64,000 nucleotides of DNA from CAYORM01 sp964406375 (lineage in GTDB: Bacteria; Pseudomonadota; Alphaproteobacteria; DSM-16000; Inquilinaceae): assembly GCA_964406375.1 (NCBI GenBank), contig CAYORM010000004.1:32124-96123 (forward strand), given 5' to 3'. Shown here one piece after another: positions 59,897-64,000 of the stretch. The notes beneath the pieces were generated by a model that was not told where the DNA came from, ran no database searches, and saw only the letters and a program-made list of their open reading frames with translations. The number at the start of each line of letters is the position of its first letter. Within the stretch, counting starts at the first letter, position 1. The translations under genes and the position numbers were made by a program.

Positions 59897-61350
59897 AAGA
59901 CGAACGTCACCAGGACGAAGACCGGGAGCAGGATACCGACCGACCAGGCCATGTAGCCGAAGAAGCTGGGCATCTGCACGCCGCGCTCGATGGCGATCGC
60001 CCGCACCATGAAGTTCGGCGCGTTGCCGATATAGGTGTTGGCGCCCATGAACACCGCGCCGGCCGAGATCGCGGCGAGTGTGGTCGCGAGCGGCCCCATC
60101 AGAATTTCGGCGTCGCCACCGGCGATGTTGAAGAACACGAGATAGGTCGGCGCATTGTCGAGAAAGCTCGATAGGACGCCGGTCAGCCAGAAATAGGCCA
60201 TGTTGTCCGGCTGCCCGCCCTTGTCCACCAGCGCGACGAGACCGCCGAGCGCGCCATCCGTCCCGGCGCGCAGGATGGCGATCGCCGGGACGATCGTCAC
60301 GAAGATCGCAGCGAACAGCTTCGCCACCTCGATGATAGGGAACCAGTTGAAATCGTTCAGCCGGCGGCTGACGGTCGAGGTCAGCAGCAACGACAGCACG
60401 ATGATGACGATGAGCAGCAGGTCGCGGGCGAGATTCTGCCCCTCAATCGGCACGTGATAGATCTCGAAGACCACGCCCGGCCGCCACACCCCGCTCATCA
60501 AGACCGCGCCGACGACGCCGGCGAGGAGCAGGAGGTTGATCCCGCCCTCGATGCGCAGCGGTTCGGCGCGCTCCGGCGGCACCTCTTCCAGTCCGTGCTC
60601 GCGCCGGAACAGCACCGTATCGATGGCGACATACAGCACCAGAAGGATGCCGCTGGTCATCAGCATCGGCAGGAAGAGATGCTGGGTCGTCCAGAAGAAG
60701 CCGACGCCCTGCAGGAAGCCCAGGAAGAGCGGCGGATCGCCGAGCGGCGTCAGCGCGCCGCCGATATTGCCCACCAGGAAAATGAAGAAGACGACCGTGT
60801 GCACGCGGAAGCGGCGGTGCTCATTGGCGCGCAACAGCGGGCGGATCAGCAGCATGCAGGCGCCGGTGGTGCCGGTCCAGCTCGCGATCACCGTGCCGAG
60901 CAGCAGGATCACCCCGTTGACGATCGGCGTGCCCTGCAGCGTGCCGACCACCCTGACCCCGCCCGCCACTGTGAAGAGCGAGGCGAGCAGGATGATGAAA
61001 GGCAGGTACTCCAGCAGTCCGACATGCAGCGCTTCGTAGAGCGCGAGGTCGAAGCCGTGGATGATCGCGAAGGGGATGAGGAACGCCGCACCCCAGCCGG
61101 CCGCGACCTTGCCGAAATGATGGTGCCAGAAATGCGGCCGGACCAGCGGCAGGATGGCGATCGACAGGAGGATGCCGACGAACGGCACGATCCAGACGAT
61201 GTCGAGCGATGCGCCGTCGAGATGTGGGACATGATCCGCCCCGTCTGTGGCGGCGATTGCGGCTCCTCCGGAGGCGCAGAGGAGCAACAGAACGGGAAGG
61301 AAGTGTCGGAGGACGGTCAGCGGTAGCGTGGCGGCGCGGGAAAGCGTCAT
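59887..61350 (-). CDS. Sodium:proton antiporter, NhaD-like (citrate/ion transporter superfamily)
   Basis: A 487-residue membrane protein with a signal-like first helix and about 11-12 further helices. GTPIVNGVILLLGTVIASWT, NIGGALTPLGDPPLFLGFL and the C-terminal NTYIGNAPNFMVRAIA are NhaD hallmarks. ATG 61350 (MTLSRAATLPLTVL) is used; the frame stays open upstream without family similarity. It should exchange Na+ or Li+ for H+. The C-terminus overlaps thiQ tail to tail by ten bases. Confidence 0.88.
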   Translation of the reverse strand: MTLSRAATLPLTVLRHFLPVLLLLCASGGAAIAATDGADHVPHLDGASLDIVWIVPFVGILLSIAILPLVRPHFWHHHFGKVAAGWGAAFLIPFAIIHGFDLALYEALHVGLLEYLPFIILLASLFTVAGGVRVVGTLQGTPIVNGVILLLGTVIASWTGTTGACMLLIRPLLRANEHRRFRVHTVVFFIFLVGNIGGALTPLGDPPLFLGFLQGVGFFWTTQHLFLPMLMTSGILLVLYVAIDTVLFRREHGLEEVPPERAEPLRIEGGINLLLLAGVVGAVLMSGVWRPGVVFEIYHVPIEGQNLARDLLLIVIIVLSLLLTSTVSRRLNDFNWFPIIEVAKLFAAIFVTIVPAIAILRAGTDGALGGLVALVDKGGQPDNMAYFWLTGVLSSFLDNAPTYLVFFNIAGGDAEILMGPLATTLAAISAGAVFMGANTYIGNAPNFMVRAIAIERGVQMPSFFGYMAWSVGILLPVFVLVTFVFYA

Positions 61351-61463
61351 CGAACCATGGTGTGCGTCGGCGGATTCCCGAAGGCGGGTGGCGCAGTATG
61401 CAGATGGGGGCCGCCCCGGCCAAGCCGAACCTCGCCCGACGCTCTCCGTGCCACCGCCCGGCG

Positions 61464-61913
61464 TCAGCTGCCCCAGCCGCGGGCCAGCGCCGCCGCCCAC
61501 AACGGTATCGTTGCCAGCACCGCCAGCTCGGCGGCGAAATAGCGGCGCAGCCCCGCGACCTCGGCGTCCGGCGGCGACCAACCCGCCTCGACCCGCAGCC
61601 GCCGGCGCCAGCGCAGGATGGCGAGCGTCGGGACCGCCGATATCAGGCCGACGATGAGAAAGGCGCCGATCTTCAGCCAGAGATACGGGTTCGGCAGATA
61701 GAACTCCGGCCCCTTGAGGCCAAAGAAGATGCGGCCGAAGCCCGCCGCGATGACGAGGGCCGCGAGCGCGCCATAGGCGGCGTCGAGCCGGCCGAGCCGT
61801 TTCACCGCCAGCGCCGTCAGACCGGGGCGCAACAGGGCAATCTCGGCCGCCAGCACGCCCACCAGGGAGAACACCGCCGCGTGATGGGCGATCGTCAGCA
61901 GATAGTCCGCCAT
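61464..61913 (-). CDS. DUF2214-family membrane protein
   Basis: A 149-residue protein with four predicted helices (starting HHAAVFSLVGVLAAEIALL, ending FAAELAVLATIPLWAAALA). The middle LDAAYGALAALVIAAGFGRI and FFGLKGPEFYLPNPYLWLKI are DUF2214 hallmarks. Its function is unknown. It is divergent from a TetR regulator across a palindrome and upstream of the antiporter gene on the same strand, 113 bases away. Confidence 0.85.
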   Translation of the reverse strand: MADYLLTIAHHAAVFSLVGVLAAEIALLRPGLTALAVKRLGRLDAAYGALAALVIAAGFGRIFFGLKGPEFYLPNPYLWLKIGAFLIVGLISAVPTLAILRWRRRLRVEAGWSPPDAEVAGLRRYFAAELAVLATIPLWAAALARGWGS

Positions 61914-61962
61914 AACGTGGGCTGCCCCATATTGACAATGGAAAGATAACGCTAGACATCCA

Positions 61963-61979
61963 TCTTGACGTCGTCAAGA
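61963..61979. promoter_or_regulatory. 17-bp palindrome, candidate TetR operator
   Basis: TCTTGACG-T-CGTCAAGA is a perfect 8-bp inverted repeat around one central base in the 129-bp gap between divergent tetR and DUF2214 genes. The left arm also supplies a TTGACG that could serve as a -35 on the minus strand. Binding by the adjacent TetR protein is inferred. Confidence 0.6.
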
Positions 61980-62042
61980 CGCTGGACGACAGTGCTTCGC
62001 CTGCGATGCGGCCGGCCCGACGCGGCGATGGGGAGAGACGGA

Positions 62043-62651
62043 ATGACGGTGGCCGGAGAGATGCGGCCCTATCATCACGGCGCGCTGCGCACGGCGCTGC
62101 TCGAGGCCGCCGAGACGGTGCTCACCGAACGCGGGTCCCAGGGATTCACGCTGAGAGAATGTGCGCGGCGCGCCGGTGTCTCCCATGCCGCACCTGCGCA
62201 TCATTTCGGTGACGTCGCGGGGCTGCTGACGGCGCTGGCGCAGGCAGGGTTCGACCGGCTGGCTGCGACGATCGCGGCCGAGCGCGACACGGCGCCGCCC
62301 GGCGATGCGCGAGCGCGGCTCGCGGCCGCCGGGCGCGGCTATGTCCGCTTCGCCTGCGAATGGCCGCAGCTCTTCCGGCTGATGTTCGGCGACGGGCGGC
62401 TCGATCGCGCCGATCCCGCACTCGCCGCCGCGGGGCACGCCGCCTTCACCCTGTTGATCGACGCGGTGACGGCGGCCCATCCCGGCACGACCTCCTCTGA
62501 TCCGGACGTACGGTCCCGGACGGTGCGAGCCTGGGCGTTGGTGCACGGCCTCGCCTTCCTGGTGCTGGACGGCCAGCTCGACAGTTTCACGAAGGGAGAG
62601 CCAGGCGGTCTCGACGCAGTGGTGGCGGCGGTGCTGGAGAGGGGCCCCTGA
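62043..62651 (+). CDS. TetR-family transcriptional regulator
   Basis: A 202-residue regulator. The N-terminal HTH is LLEAAETVLTERGSQGFTLR then ECARRAGVSHAAPAHHFGD. A C-terminal TetR_C/WHG-type domain follows (FACEWPQLFRLMFGDGRLD). ATG 62043 is favoured by GGAGAG seven bases upstream; ATG 62028 is also in frame. It is divergent from the DUF2214/antiporter pair and 169 bp upstream of coxG, so either side could be its target. Confidence 0.9.
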   Translation: MTVAGEMRPYHHGALRTALLEAAETVLTERGSQGFTLRECARRAGVSHAAPAHHFGDVAGLLTALAQAGFDRLAATIAAERDTAPPGDARARLAAAGRGYVRFACEWPQLFRLMFGDGRLDRADPALAAAGHAAFTLLIDAVTAAHPGTTSSDPDVRSRTVRAWALVHGLAFLVLDGQLDSFTKGEPGGLDAVVAAVLERGP

Positions 62652-62820
62652 CGCCGGCGACCGATGCGCTGCGGTTGTCACCGTTGTCGGCGGACGCCGC
62701 TTCTGCTTGTCTGACCGGACCTCGTCCGCCCCGGATTCGCTCTATTGGAGCCGCGGGCGCCGGGGCCCCTGGGCCCGCCACGCCGCGCCTCGCGGCGGCG
62801 ATATCGAGGAGACACCCGCC

Positions 62821-63648
62821 ATGGAGATGACCGGCCAGCACCGCATCGCCGCCCCGCGCGACATCGTGTGGCAGGCGCTGAACGATCCCGAGATCCTGCG
62901 GCGAAGCATCCCCGGCTGCGAGCGCGTGGAGCAGACCTCACCAACCGAGATGACGGCGACCGTCACCGCCAAGCTCGGTCCGGTCAAGGCGAGCTTCAAC
63001 GGCAAGGTCACGCTCTCCAACCTCAACCCGCCCGAGAGCTACACGATATCGGGCGAGGGCAGCGGCGGTGCCGCGGGCTTCGCCTCCGGCGGCGCCGATG
63101 TGCGGTTGACGCCGGACGGCGATGCCACGCTGCTCGCCTATGAGGTGAAGGCCAATGTCGGTGGCAAGATCGCACAGCTTGGCGCCCGGCTGATCGACGG
63201 CACCGCGCGCAGGATGGCCGAGGATTTCTTCACGCGCTTCGCCGGCATCGTCGAGACCGAGCTGGCGCCGCAGGCCGCCGCGGTCGCAACCGCCGCCCCC
63301 CCACCGGAGGCCCTCGCCGAACCGCCGGTTGCCGAGCCGCCGCCGGAGGCGTCCGCACCGGCCGAACCCGCACCGGCCGAACCCGCACCGACCGCGCCCG
63401 CGTCAGCACAGCCCGAGCCGCCGCCCCCCGGACAGCAGCAGCCCGAACCGCAGCAGCCCGAACCGGCGCCGGCCGCGCCCGCCGCGCCGGCTCCGCCGCC
63501 GGTGCCGCCCGTCATCGAGCCCGAATTACCCCCGGCCGCACCACCGCCGCCCTACCCCGCAGAACGCGGCGGCGGCATCCCGCCGGCGGCCTGGATCATC
63601 GGCCTGATCGTGGTGGTGCTGATCTTGCTCTGGATCTTCATCGACTGA
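62821..63648 (+). CDS. coxG: CoxG-family (SRPBCC) protein with Pro-rich linker and C-terminal anchor
   Basis: A 275-residue protein. Residues 1-150 are the CoxG START-like domain (MEMTGQHRIAAPRDIVWQAL, ISGEGSGGAAGFASGGADVR, VGGKIAQLGARLIDGTARRM). About residues 160-245 are almost only Pro, Ala and Glu. The last 22 residues (AAWIIGLIVVVLILLWIFID) form a transmembrane helix. In Oligotropha CoxG helps anchor CO dehydrogenase at the membrane. ATG 62821 follows GAGGAG. It precedes coxS. Confidence 0.92.
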   Translation: MEMTGQHRIAAPRDIVWQALNDPEILRRSIPGCERVEQTSPTEMTATVTAKLGPVKASFNGKVTLSNLNPPESYTISGEGSGGAAGFASGGADVRLTPDGDATLLAYEVKANVGGKIAQLGARLIDGTARRMAEDFFTRFAGIVETELAPQAAAVATAAPPPEALAEPPVAEPPPEASAPAEPAPAEPAPTAPASAQPEPPPPGQQQPEPQQPEPAPAAPAAPAPPPVPPVIEPELPPAAPPPPYPAERGGGIPPAAWIIGLIVVVLILLWIFID

Positions 63649-63843
63649 TCGGGAGGGGATCGGATCGGGGCGGCAATGTCGGCTGCGCGCCGATTTCGCA
63701 GCCGCCCCCCGGCTCGCGGCTTGACCGGTGCCGACGCCGCCCAATAGCCTTCGCCATGAAGGCCGCAAAGGCCCGGGCGACAAGACAATGACAGCGACGC
63801 GCCCCGCATCTCTGCGAGGCAGCCATCGTCGGGAGGGAGTTCG
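63649..63843. other. coxG-coxS intergenic region with inverted repeats
   Basis: GGCTGCG-CGCCGATTT-CGCAGCC forms a perfect 7-bp stem, flanked by GGGGCGGC and GCCGCCCC that can extend it. TTGACC near 63721 with ATAGCC about 17 bases on is a weak promoter candidate for the coxS operon. GGGAGGG before 63844 is the coxS ribosome binding site. Confidence 0.35.

Positions 63844-64000
<157 letters not shown>

Overview
The window is high-GC DNA packed with short-gap and ATGA-overlapping genes, and it fits an alphaproteobacterial chromosome. The evidence is the conserved block rpoZ-relA/spoT-lepB-rnc-era-recO-parC, an NDUFS4-like complex I accessory subunit, a Bpt-type arginyl/leucyl transferase, TakP-like TRAP binding proteins and many solute-binding-protein transporters. 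I cannot name a genus. I see no insertion sequence, prophage, CRISPR array or rRNA. Two tRNA genes are present, Arg-TCT and Pro-TGG.

Layout. 0-7 kb: the 5' end of a gamma-glutamyltranspeptidase gene, divergent from a sugar-uptake operon (FGGY kinase, GntR regulator, SIS protein, solute-binding protein, two permeases) that lacks an ATPase. 7-11.6 kb: penicillin-acylase family enzyme, threonine ammonia-lyase, Bpt. 11.6-16 kb: a TRAP system with two tandem binding-protein genes running tail to tail into dctQ-dctM. 16-25.4 kb: the housekeeping block (parC, recO, an inserted MFS gene, era, rnc, lepB, bifunctional ppGpp enzyme, rpoZ) on the minus strand. 25.6-29.1 kb: a NYN-domain protein and a two-subunit N,N-dimethylformamidase-type amidohydrolase.

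29.1-39.9 kb is one long minus-strand unit: RpiR regulator, peptide-type ABC transporter (SBP, B, C, D, F), divergent GcvPA/GcvPB glycine-dehydrogenase paralogues and an AcoX/NAD-kinase-like protein. Two matching 16-bp inverted repeats flank the regulator gene. 39.9-52.2 kb: a MalT/LuxR-type ATPase regulator divergent from an amidase, a second complete peptide-type ABC transporter, mannonate dehydratase and a chromate transporter. 52.2-56 kb: the tRNAs, NDUFS4 homologue, a secreted Cys-rich protein, a secreted protein with eleven exact nonapeptide repeats plus a DUF4142 domain, and a manganese catalase.

56-59.9 kb: a textbook TPP riboswitch with an SD-sequestering hairpin in front of thiBPQ. 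59.9-62.7 kb: an NhaD-like antiporter, a DUF2214 membrane protein and a divergent TetR regulator with a 17-bp palindrome. 62.8-64 kb: coxG and the start of coxS, the entry into a CO-dehydrogenase-type molybdenum hydroxylase cluster that leaves the window.

Recurring themes are binding-protein genes separated from their permease genes by GC-rich hairpins (three cases), and recognisable palindromic operators next to each local regulator (GntR, RpiR, MalT-like, TetR). The strongest leads for something new are the RpiR/Opp/GcvPAB/AcoX-like operon, the chain of two ATGA-coupled pentapeptide minicistrons before a permease gene, and the nonapeptide-repeat DUF4142 protein beside manganese catalase. 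All calls rest on reading the sequence and recalled family motifs; no search was run.
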